The notes beneath the pieces are model-generated. The model saw only the letters and a list, made by a program, of their open reading frames with translations. It was not told the DNA's origin and made no database searches. A stretch of 64,000 nucleotides of DNA from Bin80 sp965219915 (GTDB lineage: Bacteria > Bacteroidota > Rhodothermia > Rhodothermales > Bin80). Below, piece after piece: positions 27,366 to 36,398 of the stretch; within the stretch, counting starts at the first letter, position 1, and each line of letters opens with the position of its first letter. The stretch is from assembly GCA_965219915.1 (NCBI GenBank), contig OZ244794.1:1302001-1366000 (forward strand). The letters are read 5' to 3'. Position numbers and translations under genes: made by a program.

Positions 27366-28568
27366 ATGCACATCCTAATCGCGGATAAACTGCCTGACAG
27401 CAGTATCAAGGCCTTGCAGGAGTCCGGGCACGCGGTGACTGTTGAGAATTGCTCCAACGACGCGTTGCAGGAGGCATTGACGACGCATTCAACCGAGGCT
27501 CTAGTAGTGCGCTCAACCAAGGTAACAAGGAAGATGTTGGAGTCTGCGTCATCCTTGGAGTTGATCGTGCGGGCGGGGGCCGGCTATGACTCGATTGATG
27601 TAGAAGCTGCTTCTGAGCGCGGCATATTCGTCGCCAATTGTCCTGGTAGGAATTCCAGCGCAGTTGCAGAATTAACCATCGGGCTCATGGTATCGCTGGA
27701 TCGGCGGATTGCAGATAATGTCCTGGATGCTCGTGCGGGTCGATGGCAGAAAAGCAAGTATGCCAAAGCCCAAGGACTCAAAGGTCGGGTACTGGGTATC
27801 GTGGGCATGGGGCAAATTGGACGTCTAGTGGCCCAGATGGCGCAGGGCATGGGGCTTAGCGTTGTTGCCTGGAGTCGTTCACTTACTCCCGAAGATGCAG
27901 TAGCACTTGGCGTAAAGTATGCGGAAAGTCCAGTCAATGTAGCTTCACAGGCAGATATCGTGTCTTTGCACGTAGCGGCAACACCACAGACCTACCATCT
28001 CGCTGATGCAGACTTTTTTTCGGCTATGAAACCCGGGGCTTTCCTTATCAATACGACACGCGGCAGTGTAGTTGACGAGAATGCATTACTTGCCGCCCTG
28101 GATAACAAGGGTATCCGGGTTGGTTTGGATGTATTTGCGGGGGAGCCTTCCTATAAACAAGGCAAGCTGGAAACCAGTCTTCGCAACCATCAATCGGTTT
28201 ACCTCACACACCATATTGGAGCATCAACGATGCAGGCACAAGAGGCTACGGGGGCCGAGGCTGTGCGTGTGATCAATACATATGCGAGTAGTAGCGTTGT
28301 GCCAAACTGCGTAAATATTGCAGTGCAATCTTCTGCGACACATCTGTTGACCGTTCGACATCTGGACAAGGTTGGTGTACTCGCTAAGGTTCTGGATGTC
28401 GTGCGAAAATGCAACCTTAATGTACAGGAGATGGAGAACCAGGTATTTACCGGGTCCAGACATGCCGCCGTAGCCAGGATTCGTTTAGTGGGTACTCCCC
28501 CAGAAGAGCTCCCCAGTCTACTCGAGGGCATTCAGGATGTATTGGCGGTTTCTCAAATCAAAATCTAA
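27366..28568 (+). CDS. serA: D-3-phosphoglycerate dehydrogenase
   Basis: SerA oxidises 3-phosphoglycerate to 3-phosphohydroxypyruvate with NAD, the first step of serine synthesis. The 400 residues show an N-terminal substrate domain (LVVRSTKVTRKMLESA, LIVRAGAGYDSID) and the NAD fold GRVLGIVGMGQIGRLVA. The catalytic region follows: INTTRGSVVDENALLAAL, then FAGEPS and the histidine in YLTHHIGAST. A C-terminal ACT-like regulatory domain (about 320-400, VRHLDKVGVLAKVLDVV) suggests feedback control by serine. It sits between the DUF1015 gene and serC with 6 and 5 bp gaps. Confidence 0.92.
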   Translation: MHILIADKLPDSSIKALQESGHAVTVENCSNDALQEALTTHSTEALVVRSTKVTRKMLESASSLELIVRAGAGYDSIDVEAASERGIFVANCPGRNSSAVAELTIGLMVSLDRRIADNVLDARAGRWQKSKYAKAQGLKGRVLGIVGMGQIGRLVAQMAQGMGLSVVAWSRSLTPEDAVALGVKYAESPVNVASQADIVSLHVAATPQTYHLADADFFSAMKPGAFLINTTRGSVVDENALLAALDNKGIRVGLDVFAGEPSYKQGKLETSLRNHQSVYLTHHIGASTMQAQEATGAEAVRVINTYASSSVVPNCVNIAVQSSATHLLTVRHLDKVGVLAKVLDVVRKCNLNVQEMENQVFTGSRHAAVARIRLVGTPPEELPSLLEGIQDVLAVSQIKI

Positions 28569-28573
28569 ACCCA

Positions 28574-29662
28574 ATGATGTCACACAGAATCGGGCGGTTG
28601 CATAATTTTTCAGCCGGCCCTGGCGCGTTACCCTTGCCGGTTCTTGAAGATATTCGGAATGAGTTGCCTGTGTATCGAGAGACCGGCGCGTCAGTTATGG
28701 AAATATCCCATAGATCGCCGTCTTATATGCAGATTGAAGCCTCGGCCCGCCAGCGAATACGAAATCTTCTAGGCCTCACGGCCGACTGGCATATCTTGTT
28801 CCTGGGAGGTGGCGCGTCCATGCAATTCCATCAGTTAGCATTGAACTTTCTTCCCCCGGGGGGACAGGCGGGTTATCTGTTGACTGGAACTTGGGCAAAA
28901 AAAGCACATTCGGAGGCTATACGGATTGGCAACGGACGAGTAATAGCTTCGAGTGCGGATGCTGGATTCAACTATATTCCGGATCCAGCTTACTGGGATC
29001 TCGACTCCCGGGATGCCTATGTTCACTTTACATCCAATAACACGATCTACGGGACGCAATTCCAGTACACTCCGAACGTGAGTTGTCCATTGGTCTGTGA
29101 CGCGTCGAGTGACTTTCTAAGTCGCCCCATTGAACACGAGCGTTACGGTCTGATTTATGCCGGAGCTCAAAAGAACATTGGTCCTGCCGGAGTAACGGTT
29201 GTTTTGGTCAGAAACGATTTTCTTGAAAAGCGTAACACGAGCCTGCCGACAATGCTGGATTACGGCACGCATGCGGCAAAATGCTTTAATACCCCGCCGG
29301 TGTTTGCGGTCTATATTGTGGAAAAGGTGCTTCGTTGGCTGGAAGGCGCAGGAGGCATTCCCGGGATTCAGGCCATGAATCGAAGAAAGGCCGATCTGTT
29401 GTACAGTGCTATAGATAGCAGTGAGTTCTACAGAGGTACTGCCGAGACAAAATCCAGGTCTCTCATGAATGTTACATTCCGTTTGGCCAAGGAGGAATTG
29501 GAAGTAAAATTTATTGATCAGGCGGCTGAGCACGGACTGGTTGCACTCAAGGGGCACCGTTCAGTGGGAGGTATGCGTGCATCCATATACAATGCCTGCA
29601 CGTTTGAATCGGCAGAAGCGCTTGTTGACTTTATGAAAGATTTTGAGCAACGAAATGGATAG
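28574..29662 (+). CDS. serC: Phosphoserine aminotransferase
   Basis: SerC transfers the amino group from glutamate to phosphohydroxypyruvate, giving phosphoserine. The 362 residues begin with HNFSAGPGALPLPVLEDI and contain MEISHRSPSYMQI and the loop FLGGGASMQFHQLALNFL. The PLP lysine is Lys200 in LIYAGAQKNIGPAGVTVVLV. The C-terminus has HRSVGGMRASIYNA, which binds the substrate phosphate. Two adjacent ATGs (28574, 28577) are possible starts. It is the third gene of the DUF1015-serA-serC unit; a serB phosphatase was not seen nearby. Confidence 0.94.
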   Translation: MMSHRIGRLHNFSAGPGALPLPVLEDIRNELPVYRETGASVMEISHRSPSYMQIEASARQRIRNLLGLTADWHILFLGGGASMQFHQLALNFLPPGGQAGYLLTGTWAKKAHSEAIRIGNGRVIASSADAGFNYIPDPAYWDLDSRDAYVHFTSNNTIYGTQFQYTPNVSCPLVCDASSDFLSRPIEHERYGLIYAGAQKNIGPAGVTVVLVRNDFLEKRNTSLPTMLDYGTHAAKCFNTPPVFAVYIVEKVLRWLEGAGGIPGIQAMNRRKADLLYSAIDSSEFYRGTAETKSRSLMNVTFRLAKEELEVKFIDQAAEHGLVALKGHRSVGGMRASIYNACTFESAEALVDFMKDFEQRNG

Positions 29663-29730
29663 CCAACTGCCGCAACAGTCAAGAATAGCTGTCAATCATT
29701 GGTATATTGGGTATTGAAAATTTCTGATCC

Positions 29731-30858
29731 ATGACACTAGGGACGGTTCAAGCTTCAATATCGGGCGAACGTCGCGTGGCACTCGTGCCCCCGGTCGTTT
29801 CAGCGTTGTCCAAGAAGGGTCTTGAGGTTATCGTAGAGTCGAACGCCGGTCGAGAGGCCGGCATTAGCGATGAAGCTTTTCGCGAGGCAGGGGCCCGGAT
29901 TGTCCAGGATTCTGAAGCGTGGGGGGCTGACATACTGGCGCTGGTCGCTCCGCCTTCCGATGAGGAGATAGCCCGATTAGCGTTGGGGGCTGTAGCGGTA
30001 GGCTTTATGCAGCCGCTTGAAATACCTGAACGGATTGCCCGGCTAGCCGACCAGGGGGTAACTGCTCTTGCGATGGAGTTAGTACCCAGGATATCGCGGG
30101 CACAAAAGATGGATGCACTAAGCGCAATGGCCTCATTGGCGGGGTACAAAGCCACGCTCATTGCAGCTAACCGGCTTCCTAGATTTTTCCCCTTGCTAAC
30201 CACCGCGGCGGGAACAGTTCGTCCAGCCAATGTGACCATCTTGGGAGCGGGTGTGGCAGGATTGCAGGCAATCGCTACAGCCCGGAGGCTTGGTGCTCGT
30301 GTATGGGGCTACGATATTCGTGAGGCCGCCAGAGAGGAGGTCAAGAGCCTCGGTGCGCAGTTCGTTGAATTGGATCTGGAAATGGAAGATATGCAGGATG
30401 AAGGTGGCTACGCAAAGGCACTAATGGCCGCGAAGGCGGAGCAGCAAGTAGAATTGCTCGTGCCCCATCTTGCCAAGTCGGACGTTGTCATTACTACAGC
30501 GCTGATTCCCGGACGCAGGGCCCCAACTTTAGTGAGTGAAGAGGCCATAAAGGCCATGAAGCCCGGCAGTGTCGTTGTTGACCTGGCCGCGGCCACTGGA
30601 GGCAATTGCGTACTGACAGAGCCAGACCACGTCACAACGCATCATGGCGTACAGATTGTTGGGTATACCAACCTTCCGGCCACAGTGCCGGCAGATGCTA
30701 GTTTTCTGTACGCTCGGACGATATCCGCGATGATAAGTGAGTTTGTGAAGGAAGGAATTTTTGAGACAGATTTTGAAGACGATATTTTCAAGGCTGCTTG
30801 TGTCTGTCACGAAGGGCAGGTAGTGCACGAGCGTGTCCGCAATCTGATTGACCGTTAA
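29731..30858 (+). CDS. pntAA: NAD(P) transhydrogenase subunit alpha, soluble part
   Basis: Proton-translocating transhydrogenase moves hydride from NADH to NADP, driven by the proton gradient. This subunit binds NAD(H) in the cytoplasm. The 375 residues start with LGTVQASISGERRVALVPPVV and contain LVPRISRAQKMDALSAMASLAGYKA. The Rossmann motif VTILGAGVAGLQAIATARRLGARV follows. The split into three genes (soluble alpha, membrane alpha, beta) is the arrangement of Rhodospirillum and many other bacteria. pntAB follows after 5 bp. The start is ATG 29731. Confidence 0.93.
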   Translation: MTLGTVQASISGERRVALVPPVVSALSKKGLEVIVESNAGREAGISDEAFREAGARIVQDSEAWGADILALVAPPSDEEIARLALGAVAVGFMQPLEIPERIARLADQGVTALAMELVPRISRAQKMDALSAMASLAGYKATLIAANRLPRFFPLLTTAAGTVRPANVTILGAGVAGLQAIATARRLGARVWGYDIREAAREEVKSLGAQFVELDLEMEDMQDEGGYAKALMAAKAEQQVELLVPHLAKSDVVITTALIPGRRAPTLVSEEAIKAMKPGSVVVDLAAATGGNCVLTEPDHVTTHHGVQIVGYTNLPATVPADASFLYARTISAMISEFVKEGIFETDFEDDIFKAACVCHEGQVVHERVRNLIDR

Positions 30859-30863
30859 AAACG

Positions 30864-31145
30864 ATGCTTCCGTATACGACGTTTTTTGTATTGTCCATGT
30901 TTATTGGACGTGAGGTGCTGAGCAAGGTACCACAGACCCTGCATACTCCCCTCATGTCTGGGTCCAACGCTATAAGTGGGATCACAATTATTGGTGCGTT
31001 GGTCTCAGCGGGGATGGTAGGGGGTGTATGGGCGAAGTGGATCGGTGTGATTGCCCTAGTTGCCGCAACGATTAATGTGGTGGGAGGATTTATGGTCACC
31101 GATCGGATGCTGGAAATGTTCAAAAAGAAACCCCAGAATGTTTAG
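30864..31145 (+). CDS. pntAB: NAD(P) transhydrogenase subunit alpha, membrane part
   Basis: The 93-residue subunit supplies part of the proton channel. It has three hydrophobic segments (about 3-14, 38-57 and 60-80) and the conserved LHTPLMSGSNAISGI, in which asparagine and histidine residues serve proton passage. The C-terminus is lysine-rich and cytoplasmic. The gene overlaps pntB by 8 bp, so the two are translationally coupled. Confidence 0.93.
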   Translation: MLPYTTFFVLSMFIGREVLSKVPQTLHTPLMSGSNAISGITIIGALVSAGMVGGVWAKWIGVIALVAATINVVGGFMVTDRMLEMFKKKPQNV

Positions 31146-32541
31146 CGAAGGATTCACGGCTGGGGCCTACCTCATAGCTGCAATACTCTTTATTCGGGGT
31201 TTAAAAAAGTTGCAGTCCCCTGTTACTGCGCGAAGGGGTAACCGTCTCGCAGCGATCGGGATGCTCTTAGCCATTGTGGCCACGCTAATCAGTCAACAAA
31301 TCCTGACTCCCGCGGAGATGATTAGCGGCTTGGCGGTGGGCGGTTTTTTGGGGGCGGTCATGGCAAAGCGTGTGAAAATGACCGGTATGCCGGAATTAGT
31401 AGCCGCCTTCAATGGTTTTGGTGGGTTGGCTTCGGCATTGGTAGCTGGGGCGGAGATAGCCCGGATCGTGGAGCAAGGAGTCGGATTTGGAGATCCAAGA
31501 GACCATACCGGTGCATATCTGAGTATTCTCGTGGGCATGGTCACGTTTTCTGGCAGCTTTATTGCTTTCATGAAGCTCAGCGGGAAGATGACAGGAAACC
31601 CCATTCAGTTTACAGGCCGTTATGTTGTTCTGGCCACATGTACAGCTGCCGCCGTGGGTTCCATTGTCTGGATCTTCCTTGGCGGGGATATGGTCTCATT
31701 GATCATTACTCTTGCCGGTCTATCGTTGATCCTAGGGATACTGCTAGTGATCCCCATTGGTGGTGCAGACATGCCGGTAATTGTAGCGTTCCTCAATGCA
31801 CTGTCTGGGCTGGCGGCAGCAGCGACTGGCTTTGTGCTAGACAACACAGTTCTGATTATCAGTGGTGCGCTCGTTGGCGCTTCGGGAATAATGTTGACCA
31901 GAGTCATGTGTGTTGCTATGAATCGCAGGTTGTGGCATGTATTGGTTGGAGGATTTGGGGGTGATTCAGATGATTCAAGTGATGGTGCGAAACAGTTGGA
32001 GGACGGACGGACGATTACGTCCACGACACCGGATGACACGGCAATTTTGCTCAGTTATGCTCGAAAGGTAATTATCGTGCCAGGTTATGGATTAGCGGTT
32101 GCGCAAGCCCAACATCAGGTACGCGAACTGGCTGATGTCTTGCAGGAGCACGGTGTAGAAGTCAAATATGCAATTCACCCCGTAGCTGGCCGGATGCCGG
32201 GGCATATGAATGTGCTTCTGGCGGAAGCGAACGTGCCCTATGATTCACTGTTTGAGATGGATGATATCAATCACGAATTTGAATCTACCGATGTTGCACT
32301 CGTGGTTGGGGCTAACGATGTCGTCAATCCGGCCGCACGCCACGATCAGACCAGTCCAATCTACGGAATGCCGATCCTGAATGTGGACCAGGCAAAGACA
32401 GTGATCTTCCTCAAGCGGAGCATGCGTCCAGGATACTCAGGCGTCCAGAACCTGCTTTTCTTTGAGCCGAACACACGAATGCTCTTTGGGGATGCAAAAG
32501 ATTCTGTAACAGATTTGGTCACCGAGGTTAAGGCAGTCTAA
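31138..32541 (+). CDS. pntB: NAD(P) transhydrogenase subunit beta
   Basis: The beta subunit has about eight N-terminal membrane helices and a C-terminal NADP-binding domain. The membrane part includes MIGG-like glycine-rich helices, for example GGFLGAVMAKRVKMTGMPE. The NADP domain includes VIIVPGYGLAVAQAQHQV, HPVAGRMPGHMNVLLAEA and VGANDVVNPAAR, all diagnostic. Length is 467 residues. I start at the ATG at 31138, inside the end of pntAB, because it begins MFSEGFTAGAYLIAA, like relatives; an upstream in-frame start would add only antisense-like sequence. Confidence 0.94.
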   Translation: MFSEGFTAGAYLIAAILFIRGLKKLQSPVTARRGNRLAAIGMLLAIVATLISQQILTPAEMISGLAVGGFLGAVMAKRVKMTGMPELVAAFNGFGGLASALVAGAEIARIVEQGVGFGDPRDHTGAYLSILVGMVTFSGSFIAFMKLSGKMTGNPIQFTGRYVVLATCTAAAVGSIVWIFLGGDMVSLIITLAGLSLILGILLVIPIGGADMPVIVAFLNALSGLAAAATGFVLDNTVLIISGALVGASGIMLTRVMCVAMNRRLWHVLVGGFGGDSDDSSDGAKQLEDGRTITSTTPDDTAILLSYARKVIIVPGYGLAVAQAQHQVRELADVLQEHGVEVKYAIHPVAGRMPGHMNVLLAEANVPYDSLFEMDDINHEFESTDVALVVGANDVVNPAARHDQTSPIYGMPILNVDQAKTVIFLKRSMRPGYSGVQNLLFFEPNTRMLFGDAKDSVTDLVTEVKAV

Positions 32542-32543
32542 GT

Positions 32544-33005
32544 TTGAATAAGCAACCGAACAGCGATAACTGTTTCGTGTGTGGACGAAACAATCCGCGT
32601 GGACTCTACATGACCTTCTACGACAACGGGGACGATGTTGTCGAGTCACATTACACGATTCCTGAGTTGTTTCAGGGTTATCCGGGCATCGTGCATGGGG
32701 GTGTTCAGGCATCCATTCTGGATGAAATCGCGGGACGTATTTCCCTGATTGAGGATATGCATGCCTTTATGATGTCCGTGCGACTTGATGTCAAGTACCG
32801 GCATCCGGTTCCGACCGAGGAGCCCCTACGTATAATCGCCAAGCGGGAATATTTGAGTGATCGCTATGGGCAGGCCCGTTGTATGATTTATTTGCCCGAT
32901 GGACAGTTGGCCTCAGAGGCATCTGTGAAGCTGGTCAGGCTAACTGACGAAGCGCGAATCACCGGAGATTCAAGTCATGTGCTGGGTTGGCGAGTAGATC
33001 CATGA
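32544..33005 (+). CDS. Hotdog-fold thioesterase (PaaI-like)
   Basis: The 153-residue protein has a hotdog fold. An N-terminal CFVCGRNNPRGL block is typical of a PaaI-like subgroup. YPGIVHGGVQASILDEIAGR is the central helix with the conserved HGG and the catalytic aspartate or glutamate. SVRLDVKYRHPVPTEEPL and ASVKLVRL are the later strands. The Cys-x-x-Cys near the start could bind a metal. The start is a TTG at 32544, two bases after the pntB stop; the first internal ATG lies after the conserved cysteines and would delete them. The acyl-CoA substrate is unknown. Confidence 0.82.
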   Translation: MNKQPNSDNCFVCGRNNPRGLYMTFYDNGDDVVESHYTIPELFQGYPGIVHGGVQASILDEIAGRISLIEDMHAFMMSVRLDVKYRHPVPTEEPLRIIAKREYLSDRYGQARCMIYLPDGQLASEASVKLVRLTDEARITGDSSHVLGWRVDP

Positions 33006-33312
33006 GCACTTATTGAAAACCATCAACTAAGCATTCTGAGCAAATATCGGGGCACTGTGGAGTAGCTGTCTTTATGTTGCTCAGGAGTTTGTCCGCTGCA
33101 CGGATTGAGTTAGGGCCTGGGAGAAGTGTTTTAAGGGGCTAAAGCGGCGGAAAAACAGGTTCGCCGATTGCAGGCCGTCATCTTTTTAGTGGTAATTACC
33201 CCTCCGATCCACAGGATTCGTGTAAAAATCTTTTGCTCAAATTGTAACATATCAACCGTTTCTAAATCATTTCAATCGTGTGTAAGACCATGAGAAATCA
33301 ACTCATTTGGCC
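33006..33312. other. Intergenic, 307 bp, between core genome and conjugation locus
   Basis: This separates the thioesterase gene from the first type IV secretion gene and may include one edge of the mobile element and the transfer operon promoter. It is AT-rich near 33200-33300. I found no tRNA, integrase or clear repeat that would mark an attachment site. Confidence 0.35.
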
Positions 33313-33636
33313 ATGCACACATTTGTTAAGCGCACACAACACTTGTCGGTCGCAATAGCGACCGCGATCATATTGTTTCCGGTCATGGCCGATGCCAGCG
33401 GCATCGGAGGTGTTCGAGTTGCGACCTCCACGGTATCCAAGATCGTGGGGTTATTGACCGGCGATCTTGCAACCGCGGCATTTCTCTTGATCATTGTTCT
33501 CGGCGGACTCGCCTGGTGGATTACGCGGTCCAGTCGTGCCGGGGAGATCCTAGGTCGTACGGTGTTGGGGGCGGTGATCATCTTCGGGGCTGCTCAGATC
33601 AGTGACTTCTTTTCCTTTCAGGGGGCGCTGATCTGA
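33313..33636 (+). CDS. virB2: VirB2/TrbC-like conjugative pilin
   Basis: VirB2 is the pilus subunit of type IV secretion systems. The 107 residues have a long signal peptide (MHTFVKRTQHLSVAIATAII, cut near ADA). Two membrane segments follow, TAAFLLIIVLGGLAWWI and RTVLGAVIIFGAAQI, separated by a short basic loop (RSSRAG). This is the VirB2/TrbC hairpin. The gene is the first of a tightly packed transfer operon and its stop overlaps the virB3 start by one base. I prefer the ATG at 33313 to the TTG two codons upstream. Confidence 0.82.
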   Translation: MHTFVKRTQHLSVAIATAIILFPVMADASGIGGVRVATSTVSKIVGLLTGDLATAAFLLIIVLGGLAWWITRSSRAGEILGRTVLGAVIIFGAAQISDFFSFQGALI

Positions 33637-33965
33637 TGTCGGTTGGAGGCAAGGCACTGGACACAGCCCCTGTACATGTATCGCTTCAGCGGCGACCGAC
33701 CATGATGGGACTGCCTCAGGATGCATTCCTCTTATTGATGTTGGTCTTTGTGACCATGAGTATCTCTGCCCGCCTGGATCCCAGAGTGCTTGTGGGCTGT
33801 GCACTCGCTTACGCCATACTTCTTCCGTTCCTGCGGAAATTATTCGAAAAGGACCCGTTCTTTATGGTTGTGGTTCCGCGGGCGCTGAAGTATGCTTCCC
33901 GCTACCCTCGGCAGGCAAAGGAGGTGACGCGTCGCTGGCGTGATAGAGTAATGAGGGGGCGTTGA
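33636..33965 (+). CDS. virB3: VirB3/TrbD-like protein
   Basis: VirB3 is a small inner-membrane component that binds VirB4. The 109 residues contain HVSLQRRPTMMGLPQDAF, matching the family's RP-x-x-x-G start. Two short hydrophobic stretches follow (LLLMLVFVTMSISA and VLVGCALAYAILLPFLRKLF), then a basic C-terminus. Start and stop each overlap the neighbouring genes by one base, as in a compact operon. Confidence 0.82.
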   Translation: MSVGGKALDTAPVHVSLQRRPTMMGLPQDAFLLLMLVFVTMSISARLDPRVLVGCALAYAILLPFLRKLFEKDPFFMVVVPRALKYASRYPRQAKEVTRRWRDRVMRGR

Positions 33966-36394
33966 TGGAGCCATTAACTTTTGGATTAGGCACACTGACC
34001 GGTGCAGGTACCGCCTGGTGTGTTAACCGGTTACACCGCTTGCGCACCCCCTCCGAAGGACTCGGTGATCTGTTAGGCTGGGCATTCCTGATCGAAGAGG
34101 GGGTCATCTTAATGAAGGACGGATCCTTTTTGTCTGGATTTGAGCTTGATCCCCCCGACCTGGAGACCACGACTGCCGCCGAAGCGAACAGCGTTGCAGA
34201 CAGCGTCCACGATATGCTACTGCTGCTGGGTGAGGGTTACGGCCTTGAAGTGAATGTGCATCGGTGCCACAGCGCGGTCTATCCTCTGCCCGAACGACAT
34301 AGCTTTCCTACGGCTTCCCTTCGCGCAATGGAGGACGAGCGCCGTAGGCAGTACTGTGAGAAAGGGAATCACTACAGTCTCCGGCGGGCTGTCCTCATTA
34401 CGCACACCCCTCCGCGTGAACTTTGGTCACGCTGGGAAGCCCCCTTGGTCCAAAGTGCCCAGAAAGCCCTCGACTACGCACATATACTTACCGGGTTCAA
34501 GCAAACAGTTAAAGAAGTACGCGCACTCTTGGAAAGCAGGTTTTCTGTTAAAGCTCTTAGCAGTACGGGTATCCTGACCGAGTGTCATTGCGCATTGACT
34601 GGGCATAACGACCGGGTGTCATCGCCTCCGCACAGCTACCTTAGTCATGCACTGGCGTCCGATGATTTTCAGACCGGCTTCTATCCGGTCATTGGAGGAG
34701 AGCATGTATTCGTGAGCACAATCACTTCACTCGGATCCCAAACCAATGTGGGAGATGGGACTTTCTATAATCGCATAGAGGGGGAGGGGCGATGGCATAT
34801 GCGATTTACTGGGCTTAATCGTCATGCGGCAGGTCGTCGTATTCGACGGCTGCAGACCAGTTGGTTTCACCAGAGACGTGGGCTGCGGAAACTGATTGCT
34901 CCTGGTGAAGAAGGCTTTGAGGATATGGACGCCGTGGCTATGCAACACGAAACCGCTTCTGCACATGCAGAATCTGCCAGCGGTCGCGTACGGTTTGGGT
35001 ACTTCACAAATTCTTTCGTGCTGCGTGATGAACAAATGCAGCGTGGTTTAGCGCGCAGCCAGACACTCTTACAGTCCTTGCGTGATCAGGGCTATACTTG
35101 TGCTCTTGAAACGATCAATGCTACGGATGCCTTCATAGGAACGCTTCCTGGTCATGGATATGCGAACCTTCGCCGTCCACTTCTATCCAGTCGTAATATT
35201 GCCCATCTCTTTCCTGTTTCGGCCCCATGGAAAGGGCTGGAGGAATGTCCGAGCTCGCTTTTTCCAGATCGGAGTCCTGCGCTGGCATGTGCGAGAACGC
35301 CGGGCCGCGTTCCCTTTATGGTCAATCTGCACCAGGGGGATGTTGGGCATACACTGGTTATTGGAGCTACCGGCGCGGGCAAAAGCGTACTCGTCGGATG
35401 GTTGGCGCTCAATTTTCTGCGCTATGCAAAGAGCCGTGTCCACATATTTGATGTAGGGCTGTCACATGAGGTGCCTTGTCTTGCTGCAAATGGGATCCAC
35501 TTTGCCTTCGGGGAGGCCGGTGCTCGTCCGCTGCAGCCCCTGCGTCATGTTGATGAGGAGGCGGAGAGGTTGTGGGCACTGACTTGGCTAGAAACGGTCT
35601 ATGGCCTTGCCAACGAGCTGCCAGATGCGGATGGTCGGCTATCCCTTGCGGAAACGCTCAATTTGTTAAGCGAATCAGCGGCGGAGCATCGATCTTTGTC
35701 CGCTCTGCATCTGGTCCTGCCGCAGCCACTGAAGAGTACCGTTGCAAGGTACACAATGGAGGGTCCCTATGGTACGCTGTTTGATGGTGGCGATGCGTCT
35801 CCGGTTTCGTCATCGCGCATGCAGGTTTATGAACTGGGTCATGTACTTGATCAGGGGGACGCAGTCATTGTACCACTACTTCTGGCACTGTTTCGCGCAA
35901 TCGAACGCAATCTGGATGGCAACCCGACGCTCATCATTATTGAGGAAGCCTGGGCTGCATTACTGCGCTCACGTTTCGCAGAGCGAATCAAGGCTTGGCT
36001 CCTGACGCTTCGCAAACGTAATGCAGCGGTTCTTCTGGTTGCACACTCTCCCGCACAGATCGCAATGCTGCCCAATGCCGCTCTGATCACCGAGTCATGT
36101 CCAACGAAGATCATCTTGCCAAACCCGGAAGCTCGGACACCAGAGGGTACATCAATGTACCGTGCACTGGATCTGAGTACACGTGCAATTGAAGTCATTG
36201 CTTCGGCAAAACCGAAGCGTGATTACCTCTACAAGAGCCCTCAGGGCAGCCGACTCTTTGAGCTTAATCTTGGGCCGGTTGCGCGCACATTACTCATGCC
36301 ACTACACGGCATGAGCACTGAAGTATCCCGTGCTCAAATACGAACGGCAGTTCGTGAGCATGGAGAAGATTTTCTTGACCACATACCATACTGA
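33965..36394 (+). CDS. virB4: VirB4/TrbE conjugative ATPase
   Basis: VirB4 is the large cytoplasmic ATPase that powers pilus assembly and substrate transfer. The 809-residue product has a CagE/TrbE N-terminal domain. Its ATPase domain has Walker A GATGAGKS at about 467-474, Walker B LIIIEEAWAALL, and the RKRNAAVLLVAHSPAQI motif. It starts at ATG 33965 in the TGATG overlap with virB3. The C-terminal PEARTPEG stretch matches VirB4 proteins rather than VirD4. Since no VirB11 gene is seen, VirB4 and VirD4 may be the only ATPases of this system. Confidence 0.93.
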   Translation: MEPLTFGLGTLTGAGTAWCVNRLHRLRTPSEGLGDLLGWAFLIEEGVILMKDGSFLSGFELDPPDLETTTAAEANSVADSVHDMLLLLGEGYGLEVNVHRCHSAVYPLPERHSFPTASLRAMEDERRRQYCEKGNHYSLRRAVLITHTPPRELWSRWEAPLVQSAQKALDYAHILTGFKQTVKEVRALLESRFSVKALSSTGILTECHCALTGHNDRVSSPPHSYLSHALASDDFQTGFYPVIGGEHVFVSTITSLGSQTNVGDGTFYNRIEGEGRWHMRFTGLNRHAAGRRIRRLQTSWFHQRRGLRKLIAPGEEGFEDMDAVAMQHETASAHAESASGRVRFGYFTNSFVLRDEQMQRGLARSQTLLQSLRDQGYTCALETINATDAFIGTLPGHGYANLRRPLLSSRNIAHLFPVSAPWKGLEECPSSLFPDRSPALACARTPGRVPFMVNLHQGDVGHTLVIGATGAGKSVLVGWLALNFLRYAKSRVHIFDVGLSHEVPCLAANGIHFAFGEAGARPLQPLRHVDEEAERLWALTWLETVYGLANELPDADGRLSLAETLNLLSESAAEHRSLSALHLVLPQPLKSTVARYTMEGPYGTLFDGGDASPVSSSRMQVYELGHVLDQGDAVIVPLLLALFRAIERNLDGNPTLIIIEEAWAALLRSRFAERIKAWLLTLRKRNAAVLLVAHSPAQIAMLPNAALITESCPTKIILPNPEARTPEGTSMYRALDLSTRAIEVIASAKPKRDYLYKSPQGSRLFELNLGPVARTLLMPLHGMSTEVSRAQIRTAVREHGEDFLDHIPY

Positions 36395-36398
36395 ACTA

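Noticed and set aside
29748..30239. Long minus-strand frame opposite pntAA
   Set aside because: It is an Ala/Ser-rich antisense shadow of a clear core gene.
33006..33312. Possible attachment site at the element edge
   Set aside because: No tRNA end, integrase gene or matching repeat was found in the window.
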